A stretch of 64,000 bases of DNA from NCBI RefSeq assembly GCF_036322805.1, contig NZ_AP027272.1:1798001-1862000 (forward strand), written 5' to 3'. The position numbers and the translations under genes are program-made. This document shows, piece after piece, positions 29,031 to 38,233 of the stretch; the stretch's first letter is position 1; each line of letters opens with the position of its first letter. Origin of the DNA: Planctobacterium marinum (GTDB taxonomy: Bacteria > Pseudomonadota > Gammaproteobacteria > Enterobacterales > Alteromonadaceae). A model generated the notes under the pieces. It made no database searches, was not told the DNA's origin, and saw only the letters and a list, made by a program, of their open reading frames with translations.

Positions 29031-30509
29031 TTAGCCCGCTTTAACCAGGCGCAACCCTGATTGTCCTGAGAGTAACTGCTGTTCACGCTTTTTGAGCAAC
29101 TTGTTGTACTTTCTGAAAGCCTTGCTGATTTGTGTATTACGTCGGATATTATCCATCTGTGGCCAAGTAGCGCGCTCAGCACTGTCGATCAAGTCTTGTA
29201 TCGCACCACGAGTGGGGTTAGAAAATATTTTTGAAATGTTGCGCATACTGCGCTGCGGCAGAATATTGATGTCACCCACATACTGTTGCTCAACGATGGA
29301 ACGAATTTTATGGATACCGAGTTTTAGTGCGCGACTGTCAATGGCGTTTTCCACTAAATCAAAGGCATAAATACTGTTCATTTTTGTCAGATTAAACAGG
29401 TGACGCTTGGTAATGGAAGCAAAATCATGCACGTGTTTTTTGTTGCGAGACAAAAAGGGCACTGCAATCGGATTGGTTTGGCTTACGATACTGTGGTTAA
29501 CGCCGTACAATCTAGCCAGTCGCTGAAATGGCATGTCAGCCATAATAGAACCATCGCAGAATTTTCGATTTGGGATGTAGGGTACGATCTGACCGCTGGC
29601 ATTCTTGGCTCGTAGTTGCACTGGCGAATACACCATAGGAATGGCGGTCGACGCCCGAACCGCCATAGTAATAATGGCGTTAGGTGCGGTCTTCTGGTTT
29701 AACAACCTGGAATACTGATGCAAATCGGCAGGGGAAACTGTAATGGTGATTTTACGGCCAGTCTTTTTAAAGGCTTCTTCGAAGGTCATGTCGCCAAACA
29801 ATTCAATCAGGGCATTTTCAAGATTGGTGCTGTCTAACAGACCGTCTTTGCCAAAACCTTGCCATACTGACCACTGCCGGAATCTCTCATGGATGGATTC
29901 TGCAGTCAGCACATCTTTTAATTCATCATCGGTGCGGGTTCCTACAAGGCCCGTTATGATTGAACCTGCACTGGCACCGCTAATGATATTAGGCATCAAA
30001 TCTTCTTCAACCAATGCCTTTACTACGCCGCAGTGAAAAAAGCCCAAGCCTGCACCGCCACTCAGCATGAGGCAGGATTTACCATAGGCGTAGTAGGTTT
30101 CTTCAAAGAACGAAAGTTTTTCGTAGAAGTCGATATCATTTTCATCGGCATGGTAGATCATGCTGAGTGCTTCACATACCTCATCCAGAAACTCCTGAAT
30201 CAGGTTTTTCGTACCGATTTTACAGTAGTTATTTAGCTCCGGATTGGAAATGTTTCCAAGATTACCGTGGATCCCCTCGTGTAAAATCGACATTAGACCA
30301 GCAGGATCACCATGCAAACGGGCAAATTTCAAACGCTCAACACGCTTGCGAATGAGTCGGTAATCATAACCTCTATCGCGGTCTTTTGCTTTCCACTCAT
30401 CTGCACCAGCCAAAGCATCGTGAGCTTCACAGGCTTCGCGATACTCTTGATAGGATGAAGCATTGTTAATGGCTTCTTCAATTTTTCCTAAGGTCAGTGG
30501 TCTTTGCAT
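29031..30509 (-). CDS. DUF3336-containing patatin-like phospholipase
   Basis: A 492-aa protein. The N-terminal DUF3336 region (residues about 1-140) precedes a patatin domain with oxyanion loop GGAGLG (151-156), nucleophile GASAG (Ser180) and the dyad Asp in CDGS (about 320). The same architecture occurs in eukaryotic triacylglycerol lipases (Tgl3/4/5, SDP1), so storage-lipid hydrolysis is plausible given the wax-ester synthase elsewhere in the window. No signal peptide is visible. It is divergent from DUF445 across a 269-nt region. Confidence 0.88.
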   Translation of the reverse strand: MQRPLTLGKIEEAINNASSYQEYREACEAHDALAGADEWKAKDRDRGYDYRLIRKRVERLKFARLHGDPAGLMSILHEGIHGNLGNISNPELNNYCKIGTKNLIQEFLDEVCEALSMIYHADENDIDFYEKLSFFEETYYAYGKSCLMLSGGAGLGFFHCGVVKALVEEDLMPNIISGASAGSIITGLVGTRTDDELKDVLTAESIHERFRQWSVWQGFGKDGLLDSTNLENALIELFGDMTFEEAFKKTGRKITITVSPADLHQYSRLLNQKTAPNAIITMAVRASTAIPMVYSPVQLRAKNASGQIVPYIPNRKFCDGSIMADMPFQRLARLYGVNHSIVSQTNPIAVPFLSRNKKHVHDFASITKRHLFNLTKMNSIYAFDLVENAIDSRALKLGIHKIRSIVEQQYVGDINILPQRSMRNISKIFSNPTRGAIQDLIDSAERATWPQMDNIRRNTQISKAFRKYNKLLKKREQQLLSGQSGLRLVKAG

Positions 30510-30582
30510 AGTCTCGATCTACAGCTTCGATAATGTCACAATATAAACCGATAGAATTAGAAATGGCTACCAAATCCTGAAA

Positions 30583-30624
30583 TTTAGCCGAAAATCTGTA
30601 AACGTGAAGCAAACTTCGGCTAAA
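30583..30624. repeat. Inverted repeat in the patatin/DUF445 divergent region
   Basis: TTTAGCCGAA (30583-30592) and TTCGGCTAAA (30615-30624) are perfect 10-bp inverted copies with a 22-nt spacer. It could form a hairpin or a double operator. No T-run follows on either side. Confidence 0.45.
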
Positions 30625-30778
30625 GTTGGGTAAATTTGCTAACCTTTATCGGTTGCTTTTTGAACTTCTGTATCTCAATACGGCAAATTTGGGTTTTTAG
30701 ATTGACCATTCTAATCCCAGTGGTTAGCCTGTCGCCTAATAGCCAATAAAAACAATACTAAACAGTCACAAAAAACTT

Positions 30779-31990
30779 ATGATGGAATTCGTCCAGGAAC
30801 ACTATTTGCTGCTGCTGATACCGATGATTAGCGCTGTTGTTGGATGGTTCACTAATTTCCTCGCTGTCAAAATGATGTTTTATCCGATCGAGTTTATTGG
30901 CATTAAACCGATCTTTGGTTGGCAGGGCCTTATCCCTATGAAACGCCGCGAAATGGCGGAAATCGAGGTGGAGCTGGTGCTGGGTAAATTGCTCAGTGTG
31001 CAAGAAATTGCTGGCCGTCTTGATGCAGATGAAATCAGTAAAAATATCCATCGCCGACTCAAGCAAGTGATCCGCAAGGTCGTTAACGATGTGATGCAAG
31101 AAGCTGCCCCTACAGCTTGGGCTAGTTTACCTGCGCAGGGTAAAAATCTGGTATACGCCCGTATCGAGATGGACATACCTAACGTGGTGCGCAAAATCAT
31201 CAGCGACTTCAAACACAATGTTACTGAAATTCTTGATATAAAAGAGCTGGTTGTCACTCAACTTGTCAATAATCCGAAACTTATCAACGAAATCTTCCTA
31301 AGCGCCGGCGCTAAAGAGTTCCCCTTTATTGAAAAGTCAGGCCTCTACTTTGGTTTCCTGTTGGGGATTCCCACAATGATCACTTGGATCTATTACCCGG
31401 TTTGGTGGGTGCTACCGTTGGGCGGGCTGATTGTGGGCTATCTCACCAATTGGATCGCCATCAAAATTATTTTTGAGCCCAAAAATCCCATTAAAGTGGG
31501 ACCTTTTACTTTGCAGGGCATGTTTTTAAAGCGCCAGGAAGAAGTCGCACGAGTCTATGCTGAAATCGTCGATAAAAAGGTGATGAATTCTGAAAACATC
31601 ACCGATATTGTGCTGCACGGCTCAGGCTCAGATAATTTACTGGAATTAATTGAGTTACACGTTAACGATGCCATAGAGCGTTATGTGTCGATTACTCAAC
31701 CCTATTTTGCTTTGGGGGTAGGGTCTAAAAATTACTATCGCATGAAACAACTGGCGGCTCAGCGCTTGTTTGAAAACACCGGTAAATACATGCTCTATGC
31801 CTACGAATATGCCCACGGCGCTTTGCGCATTGGAGATGATTTGTGCGAGAAAATGCAGGCTTTGTCTCCCGAAGAGTTTGAAGGGGTACTGCGACCCGCC
31901 TACCAGGCCGATGAGTGGAAGCTTATCGTTACCGGTGCCGTATTAGGCATGGCAGCAGGTTTCTTCCAGATTTATTTCATTTTTAATTAA
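30779..31990 (+). CDS. DUF445 membrane protein
   Basis: A 403-aa DUF445 (YheB/YjiN-like) protein. It contains two copies of the family hallmark: GWFTNFLAVKMMFYP near residue 22 and GYLTNWIAIKIIFEP near 223, each followed by a helical soluble region. Membrane segments are at the N-terminus, near 185-220 and at the C-terminus. Function is unknown. Two tandem ATGs (30779, 30782) make the start uncertain by one residue, and no clear Shine-Dalgarno is seen. Confidence 0.88.
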   Translation: MMEFVQEHYLLLLIPMISAVVGWFTNFLAVKMMFYPIEFIGIKPIFGWQGLIPMKRREMAEIEVELVLGKLLSVQEIAGRLDADEISKNIHRRLKQVIRKVVNDVMQEAAPTAWASLPAQGKNLVYARIEMDIPNVVRKIISDFKHNVTEILDIKELVVTQLVNNPKLINEIFLSAGAKEFPFIEKSGLYFGFLLGIPTMITWIYYPVWWVLPLGGLIVGYLTNWIAIKIIFEPKNPIKVGPFTLQGMFLKRQEEVARVYAEIVDKKVMNSENITDIVLHGSGSDNLLELIELHVNDAIERYVSITQPYFALGVGSKNYYRMKQLAAQRLFENTGKYMLYAYEYAHGALRIGDDLCEKMQALSPEEFEGVLRPAYQADEWKLIVTGAVLGMAAGFFQIYFIFN

Positions 31991-32012
31991 ATTTCCCGAT
32001 ATAACTCGACAG

Positions 32013-33527
32013 TTAACCCCGTTTGTATTTGTGCCGGGTAGAGGGCACAGTGTGTCTTGCTAATATGCGTTTACCTTCTTGTTTGACATCATCTCGTTTG
32101 CGAAAGCTCCAGTGTTTCTGCTGGGCTTGCTTGTAACTGTCTTCCGGTAAAACTATGGGTAACGGATAGGTTTTACCCGGTTCAAAGTCAAACATTTGAG
32201 CTTCGATTGGAGAGATTTGCCATGGAGTGTGAATTAAAGGCGCATCAAGTATCCGTAATTCTGGCACCCACTTTTTGATAAATTCCCCGTCAGGATCATG
32301 TTCTTGCCCCTGTTTAATAGGGTTATAAATACGGATCATATTGGCGCCAGTGACACCCGCTTGCATCTGAAACTGAGGGTAATGAATGCCAGGCTCAAAA
32401 TCGAGAAATAACTTACCCAAATGGCTAACGCCGCGACGCCAATCAATGTCCAAATGGTGCACCAGATAACTCACCAGCATAGCGCGCATGCGAAAATTGA
32501 TATAACCCGTTTGCTGCAAACAGCGCATACAGGCATCTACCAGCGGGATGCCGGTATTTCCCGTTTGCCAGGCTCGTAGTATTATTTCGCTCTGTGGTGA
32601 GTCGTCGTATTGAAAGTGCTGATAGGCTTGGTTGACCGGGCGACCTTCCATAGCGCACTCAGATTCAAACTTTTGGATAAAGTGGCAATGCCAATGCAGA
32701 CGGGAAACGAATGCCACTAACGCTCGACGCCAGCCTTTTTTATCCCAATGCGTTAAAGTGAATTGATAAACCTGACGCAAACTAATATTCCCCCAGGCCA
32801 AATAGGGGGAGAGACGAGAGCAGGCCCGGCGAGATGCTTCAGGTTTGGAAATAGACCAGGCATAATCTTTACCCCGCTCCTTGAAGAAGTTGTGCAGCGT
32901 ATACCAGGCACGCTTTTCCCCGCCCGGTTGGAAAGTTTCCTGGGTTGCTAACCAACTTTCGGGAGGAATAAATTTCGGGATGTCTATTTGCGCTCTGTTA
33001 ATCCAGTTGACGTCTTCAAGTACTACATCAGCTGTGGCACTGCGCATGGTCTTTTGCCAGTGTTTGTCCCAATGTTCTCTGTTGGTTAACCCTCGTATTA
33101 CGGCACCACAGGGTGTTTCATGCCAAAAAATATCATTTTTTTCACACCAGGCCGCCACTTCCCGGTCGCGTTTGAAAGTATTTTCCAGCCCAATTTCCTG
33201 TTGGCTGAAAAGATTGAAACGTCCAAATTGCTTTTTAAGAAGCCACAGTGTTTGAAGAAAATCTCCAGAGGTAACTGACAAGGGAGAGGCAAACAGCGCT
33301 AGTTGTTGTTCAATGTCTTTCAGTGACTGCCAGATAAAGCGCCAATGTCGAATGTCCATATGGGGGTCTTGTTGCAGAATATCTTCAACAACATAGAGAA
33401 GCAGAACAGGCTGTCCATTTTGATGTGCAATATATAGTGGTTCGTGGTCTCGCAGGCGAAGATCGCGTTTTAGCCATACTATATTAACACGCTCTGGAGT
33501 CAGTTTTTCAGGTGTGTTGTCGGGCAT
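32013..33527 (-). CDS. Cryptochrome/photolyase-family flavoprotein, unassigned clade
   Basis: A 504-aa protein with an N-terminal photolyase alpha/beta domain (NIVWLKRDLRLRDHEPLY) and a C-terminal FAD-binding helical domain (RLSPYLAWGNISLRQVY, TGNTGIPLVDACMRCLQQTG, INFRMRAML, IYNPIKQGQEHDPDGEFI). The segment WHCHFIQKFESECAMEGRP is not typical of CPD photolyases or Cry-DASH, so I leave the subclass open. It may repair DNA or sense light. The ATG at 33527 follows the Cry-DASH stop by 2 nt, so the two form an operon. A TTG at 33542 would overlap that gene. Confidence 0.85.
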   Translation of the reverse strand: MPDNTPEKLTPERVNIVWLKRDLRLRDHEPLYIAHQNGQPVLLLYVVEDILQQDPHMDIRHWRFIWQSLKDIEQQLALFASPLSVTSGDFLQTLWLLKKQFGRFNLFSQQEIGLENTFKRDREVAAWCEKNDIFWHETPCGAVIRGLTNREHWDKHWQKTMRSATADVVLEDVNWINRAQIDIPKFIPPESWLATQETFQPGGEKRAWYTLHNFFKERGKDYAWSISKPEASRRACSRLSPYLAWGNISLRQVYQFTLTHWDKKGWRRALVAFVSRLHWHCHFIQKFESECAMEGRPVNQAYQHFQYDDSPQSEIILRAWQTGNTGIPLVDACMRCLQQTGYINFRMRAMLVSYLVHHLDIDWRRGVSHLGKLFLDFEPGIHYPQFQMQAGVTGANMIRIYNPIKQGQEHDPDGEFIKKWVPELRILDAPLIHTPWQISPIEAQMFDFEPGKTYPLPIVLPEDSYKQAQQKHWSFRKRDDVKQEGKRILARHTVPSTRHKYKRG

Positions 33528-33529
33528 TG

Positions 33530-34864
33530 TTAACAGGGCCAATCCACCATATCCGTAGAGTCTATTTTGGATGCCGTCATTTGCTCGATTTCCTGATGGG
33601 TTAACCAGGTTTTGATAAAAGAGCCATCAGGATCGTACTGTTTCGCTTGTTTTTCGAGGTCGAATCGACGGTGACCTCTTGGGTCTGCACCCACACCCGC
33701 CAGGTACTGCCAGTTACCCCAGTTTACTGCGACATCAAAATCCACTAGTTGCTGTTCGAACCAGGCTGCTCCATATCGCCAGTCGAGATTGAGCTCGTGT
33801 ACCAGGCAACTTGCTACCAATTGCCTGGCGCGGTTTGACATGTAACCTGTACTATTGAGTTGTCGCATAGCGGCGTTGACAATAGGCCAGGGGGTGTTGC
33901 CCGTGCGCCATTTTTCAAAACGCTCTGGCCAAAAGGAGGTAAGCGGCGAGGTGCCTTTAACACCCGAAAACTGGAAAACGCGAGTCCCGTGTTTGTATAA
34001 ATACCATTGGAAATATTCCCGCCAGAGCAATTCGAAATAAAGCCAATAGGTGGACTCATTTGCCTGTATATCCCGTTCAAAACGCTTTACATGATGATAT
34101 ACCTCTTTGGCTGAGATGTTGCCGTTGGCCAACCAGGGGGAAAGTTTGGTGGAATCGTCGAACGCCAACAACCCATTTCGGGTTTGTTTGTAATTGAGTA
34201 ATTTTTGGCTTTGGTAGCTGTAATAATTTAACCGTTTTTTAGCCTCGACAGCCCCGCCTTTGAACAATGGGGAGTTTGTGGGCGCGGTCTGGATTGAGAA
34301 AAAGTTTTGAGTAGCCGTTTCTGGTGGTGGCGGTAACCAATCAGGTGCCTTTAACGGCGCATCAATAGTTAAAGACTCCACTTTTTTGCGAAACGGCGTG
34401 AAGTGTTTGGGCAAGTCCGGGAGTTCAAAGGGCAAGTCAAATTGATTGAACAAGGTGTCGGTGTTTTCTTGCAAAATGGTCAGGTGTGGGGCCGCTTCTC
34501 GCAATTTATTGAGTTGTTGCTTTTCATAAGTTCCGGGACACTCAGAGCAAGCCAGATAAGAAATTTTGTGCTGTTTAATGAGTTTTGTTATTTCAACTTC
34601 AGCGTGTCCCTCAACCATTAGCAAATCAGAACCGAGCTTCCGAAGTTCAGTTTGCAACCAAGCCAGAGACTGGTACAAGAAATGCTGACGATGTTTTCCG
34701 AGAGGTTTAGCCATAAACTGTCTGGCCTCAAACCAGTGGGGCTCGAGCACAAAAACGCAAAGTAAATTATCAACTTCGCGACAAATGCGATGCAATGTCA
34801 GATTATCTGACACCCGCTGGTCATGCCTGAACCAGAATAAACCATTTCGTATATTAGTTTTCAT
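33530..34864 (-). CDS. Cryptochrome DASH
   Basis: A 444-aa Cry-DASH family protein: GLFWFRHDQRVSDNLTL start, WLYFELLWREYFQWY in the FAD domain, then RARQLVASCLVHELNLDW and the family-specific DPRGHRRFDLEKQAKQYDP. Cry-DASH proteins bind FAD and MTHF and repair CPDs in single-stranded DNA or act as photoreceptors. It is the first gene of a leftward operon, divergent from the CPD photolyase gene with 140 nt between them. Confidence 0.92.
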   Translation of the reverse strand: MKTNIRNGLFWFRHDQRVSDNLTLHRICREVDNLLCVFVLEPHWFEARQFMAKPLGKHRQHFLYQSLAWLQTELRKLGSDLLMVEGHAEVEITKLIKQHKISYLACSECPGTYEKQQLNKLREAAPHLTILQENTDTLFNQFDLPFELPDLPKHFTPFRKKVESLTIDAPLKAPDWLPPPPETATQNFFSIQTAPTNSPLFKGGAVEAKKRLNYYSYQSQKLLNYKQTRNGLLAFDDSTKLSPWLANGNISAKEVYHHVKRFERDIQANESTYWLYFELLWREYFQWYLYKHGTRVFQFSGVKGTSPLTSFWPERFEKWRTGNTPWPIVNAAMRQLNSTGYMSNRARQLVASCLVHELNLDWRYGAAWFEQQLVDFDVAVNWGNWQYLAGVGADPRGHRRFDLEKQAKQYDPDGSFIKTWLTHQEIEQMTASKIDSTDMVDWPC

Positions 34865-34885
34865 ATAGCTGATTACCTGGCTCGC

Positions 34886-34956
34886 ATGAGATCAGATCAT
34901 TTAGCAATATTGAGTGATTAAAATGACCGCACATGAGCGCAGATTACTGATCTCAT
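34886..34956. promoter_or_regulatory. Long-spaced inverted repeat in the photolyase divergent promoter
   Basis: ATGAGATCAG (34886-34895) and CTGATCTCAT (34947-34956) are perfect inverted 10-mers with 51 nt between, centred between the two divergent photolyase operons. It fits a pair of operator half-sites for coordinated control. No regulator gene is adjacent. Confidence 0.5.
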
Positions 34957-35004
34957 CAATAGGGACTTCGTACTGTCCTTTATATCAGTCAAAAAAGATT
35001 AGCC

Positions 35005-36435
35005 ATGGTTACAATTTATTGGATGCGCAATGATTTGCGTCTCACTGACAATCCTGCGTTGTGTTTTGCAGTGGAGCAGGGTTCCGTGTTACCCATTTAC
35101 ATCCACGATACGGGAGTAGAAAAAGAGTGTGGTGCTGCGACCAGGCGCTGGTTGCACGATTCATTACTGTCTATTGATAGTGCTCTGAAAGGCAACTTGA
35201 GGGTATTTAAAGGCGAACCACTGGAAGTCTTGAACAAGCTTGTGGCGGATTTAAAGCCAGACGCCATAGTCTGGAACAGGGGATATGAACCGGAAACTAT
35301 AGCTCGAGACACCAAAATTAAATCTGGTTTGCAAGAGCAAGGTTTGAAGGTAAAAAGTTTTAATGCGGGACACTTGTGGGCGCCCACCGATATCCTCAAA
35401 AAAGACGGAACACCTTATAAAGTCTTCACGCCCTATTATCGCAAAGGTTGCTTAGCTGCTTCTGTTCCCAGATTCCCGTTGCAAAGGCCCGCTAAAATTA
35501 ACTTTGTGGAGACTGCGGTATCCGACGCGGTAGACATCGAGGACCTGAATTTTATTCCCAAGATTAACTGGGACGAGCAGATGATGCGTCACTGGAGTCC
35601 GGGAGAGCAGGGGGCTAAAGATCGATTGCAAGCTTTTTTGGATGGTCCTTTATTCAACTATAAAGAAGAGCGCAATATCCCTGCTGTTGCAGCAACGTCC
35701 AGATTATCACCGCATTTACACTTTGGCGAAATCTCTCCCAATCAAGTCTGGTATGCAGTGTTAGATAAATGTGAGCAACAGGGAATATCGGTTGAGCACC
35801 CCGATGTGGATTGTTACCTTTCAGAACTGGGCTGGCGAGAATTCTCTGCATATTTGCTGTTTCACTTTTCAGATATGGTAACGGAAAACTTTAACGTCAA
35901 ATTTAACAAGTTCGCCTGGCGCTCTGACAATCAGCAACTGCAAGCCTGGCAAAGAGGTAAAACTGGGATCCCAATCGTGGATGCTGGTATGCGGGAGCTT
36001 TGGGCTACTGGTTACATGCACAATCGGGTGCGCATGATCGTCGGCTCATTTCTGGTTAAAAATCTGTTATTGGATTGGCGGGAAGGCGAGGCATGGTTTT
36101 GGGATTGCCTGGTGGATGCCGACCTTGCCAGTAACGTCGCCAGTTGGCAGTGGGTAGCTGGCTCCGGCGCAGATGCGGCGCCCTATTTCCGTATTTTTAA
36201 TCCAGTGACTCAAGGGGAAAAGTTTGATCCACAAGGGGAGTACGTCAAAACCTGGTGTCCTGAGCTCAAAAAAGTGCCTGCGAAACTCATTCACAAACCT
36301 TGGGAAGCCAAAACTGACATTTTGCGCGCATGCGGCGTGGAATTAGGCAATGATTATCCAGAACCGCTGGTGGATCTTAAAGCCTCAAGGCAACGCGCTT
36401 TAGATGCCTTTGCAGAACTTAAAAATGTTTCCTAG
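35005..36435 (+). CDS. phrB: Class I CPD photolyase
   Basis: A 476-aa deoxyribodipyrimidine photolyase. It has IYWMRNDLRLTDNPAL at the N-terminus, TSRLSPHLHFGEISPNQ, LGWREFSAYLLFHF, TGYMHNRVRMIVGSFLVKN and DAAPYFRIFNPVTQGEKFDP, all normal class I signatures. It uses FADH- and blue light to split cyclobutane pyrimidine dimers. It starts the rightward operon that continues with the iron-sulfur photolyase 11 nt later. Confidence 0.94.
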   Translation: MVTIYWMRNDLRLTDNPALCFAVEQGSVLPIYIHDTGVEKECGAATRRWLHDSLLSIDSALKGNLRVFKGEPLEVLNKLVADLKPDAIVWNRGYEPETIARDTKIKSGLQEQGLKVKSFNAGHLWAPTDILKKDGTPYKVFTPYYRKGCLAASVPRFPLQRPAKINFVETAVSDAVDIEDLNFIPKINWDEQMMRHWSPGEQGAKDRLQAFLDGPLFNYKEERNIPAVAATSRLSPHLHFGEISPNQVWYAVLDKCEQQGISVEHPDVDCYLSELGWREFSAYLLFHFSDMVTENFNVKFNKFAWRSDNQQLQAWQRGKTGIPIVDAGMRELWATGYMHNRVRMIVGSFLVKNLLLDWREGEAWFWDCLVDADLASNVASWQWVAGSGADAAPYFRIFNPVTQGEKFDPQGEYVKTWCPELKKVPAKLIHKPWEAKTDILRACGVELGNDYPEPLVDLKASRQRALDAFAELKNVS

Positions 36436-36446
36436 AGCCTGCTGAT

Positions 36447-37976
36447 ATGAGCAAACAATTGTGCCTGATCTTAGGCGACCAATTAAGCCATAACCTTTCC
36501 AGCCTTGCCTGCTTAGATAAGGATACCGGGGTGGTGCTCATGGCCGAAGTAAAAAACGAAGCCACATATGTGAAGCACCATAAAAAGAAGGTTGCCTTCA
36601 TATTCTCTGCCATGCGTCACTTTGCTTATGAGTTAAGTGCCCAAGGCTACAAAGTTTTGTATCGCAAGTATGACGATCCGAAAAACAAAGGTAGTCTCTT
36701 TGAGGAAGTAAAAAATCTATGCAGTAAAGACAATTACTCTCAGGTTTTTGTTACTCAGCCAGGTGAATATCGCTTGCTCAGTGACATGCAAACCTGGCAG
36801 CAAAAACTGGATACTAGCGTTACATTGCTGCCCGATGAGCGCTTTCTCGCCGACGCCGAATTTTTCAACGCATGGGCAAAAGGCAAAAAGCAGCTGCGCA
36901 TGGAGTTTTTTTATCGCGAGATGCGCAAAAAGTATGGCATCCTGATGGAGAATGGTCAGCCTGTGGGGGGCAAATGGAATTACGATGCGCAAAACCGTAA
37001 AAAACTCCCAAAAGAGATACCCGTTCCCGCACAGGACACCTTTGAACCGGATGAGATCACAGAACAGGTAGTCGCTCTGGTTGCCGAGCACTTCGATGAT
37101 CATTTTGGCGATCTGGAGCCATTTCAGTTCGCGGTGACCCGAGAGCAAGCCTGTAAAGTGCTGGACAATTTCATCGAGCATCGTCTCCCTGAATTTGGTA
37201 CCTATCAAGATGCCATGAAGCAAGGTGAGGACTGGTTGTTCCACAGCCATATTAGTTTCTATTTGAATGTTGGCCTGTTGTCACCGATGGAAGCCATTGA
37301 AGCGGCTGAGCATGCATGGCGAATAGGCGCGGCTCCGTTGAATGCCGTGGAGGGATTTGTCCGACAAGTGTTGGGGTGGCGGGAATACGTGAGGGGGTTG
37401 TATTGGTATTTGATGCCTGAATATAAAGATAAAAACTTTCTCGCTGCTAAACGCGCGTTACCGGATTTTTATTGGAGTGGTGAGACCAAAATGAACTGCA
37501 TGGCGGAATGTGTTCGCACTACGAAGCAAAATGCTTATGCCCACCATATTCAGCGCTTGATGGTACTGGGAAACTTTGCATTACTGGCCGGTTTGCACCC
37601 TGACGAAGTGAACGAGTGGTACTTGCTGGTTTATGCCGATGCGTTTGAATGGGTGGAGCTTCCCAACGTAACAGGGATGATTTTATTCGCCGATGGTGGC
37701 ACCCTGGCCAGCAAACCCTATGCAGCTAGTGGCAGTTATATCAACAAGATGTCTGATTACTGCAAAGGTTGCCACTACAAGGTGCAACAAAAACTGGGAG
37801 AGCAGGCTTGCCCTTTCAATTATATGTACTGGAATTTCCTGATAGAGAATCAGGCCAGCTTTGCTAAAAATCCGCGTATGTCGATGATATACAATACCTT
37901 AGGGAAGAAAAGCGACAGTGAAAAGCGAGATATACAGCAACATGCTCATCAGTTTTTTCAGGACATCGGGATTTAA
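36447..37976 (+). CDS. Iron-sulfur bacterial cryptochrome/photolyase ((6-4)-type, FeS-BCP)
   Basis: A 509-aa protein of the iron-sulfur photolyase group. Four cysteines, Cys351, Cys439, Cys442 and Cys455, match the spacing of the [4Fe-4S] ligands of Agrobacterium PhrB (350/438/441/454). NAYAHHIQRLMVLGNFALL and EWYLLVYADAFEWVELPNV are family motifs for FAD and repair. Known members repair (6-4) photoproducts or act as light sensors. It follows phrB with an 11-nt gap, and a DUF2256 gene follows 29 nt after its stop. Confidence 0.93.
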   Translation: MSKQLCLILGDQLSHNLSSLACLDKDTGVVLMAEVKNEATYVKHHKKKVAFIFSAMRHFAYELSAQGYKVLYRKYDDPKNKGSLFEEVKNLCSKDNYSQVFVTQPGEYRLLSDMQTWQQKLDTSVTLLPDERFLADAEFFNAWAKGKKQLRMEFFYREMRKKYGILMENGQPVGGKWNYDAQNRKKLPKEIPVPAQDTFEPDEITEQVVALVAEHFDDHFGDLEPFQFAVTREQACKVLDNFIEHRLPEFGTYQDAMKQGEDWLFHSHISFYLNVGLLSPMEAIEAAEHAWRIGAAPLNAVEGFVRQVLGWREYVRGLYWYLMPEYKDKNFLAAKRALPDFYWSGETKMNCMAECVRTTKQNAYAHHIQRLMVLGNFALLAGLHPDEVNEWYLLVYADAFEWVELPNVTGMILFADGGTLASKPYAASGSYINKMSDYCKGCHYKVQQKLGEQACPFNYMYWNFLIENQASFAKNPRMSMIYNTLGKKSDSEKRDIQQHAHQFFQDIGI

Positions 37977-38005
37977 TATTTAGTGATGTGCTTTGACCTG
38001 TATCA

Positions 38006-38152
38006 ATGAAAAAAACTCACCTTCCCTCTAAGATATGCCCGGTTTGCCAGCGACCATTTGTGTGGCGCAAAAAATGGGAGCGTTGTTGGCATGAAGTAAA
38101 ATATTGTTCTAAACGCTGCTACGGTAACCGAAGACAATTGATAACGAACTGA
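38006..38152 (+). CDS. DUF2256 zinc-ribbon microprotein
   Basis: A 48-aa protein encoded just after the iron-sulfur photolyase. It has four paired cysteines in the DUF2256 pattern: CPVC at residues 11-14 and C34-SKR-C38, with [12 protein letters not shown] between and a basic end. This is a small zinc-ribbon-like protein of unknown role. In my recollection DUF2256 genes often sit beside cryptochrome/photolyase genes, which fits here. Starts and stops are ATG 38006 and TGA 38150-38152; no strong Shine-Dalgarno is visible. Confidence 0.85.
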   Translation: MKKTHLPSKICPVCQRPFVWRKKWERCWHEVKYCSKRCYGNRRQLITN

Positions 38153-38233
38153 TATTTTTCATCGCCGCGGTAATTTTGTTACTATTGTAAACTGGTGTTA
38201 TCGGATTCCGGGTAGTTTAGAAAAGGAAGTGTT

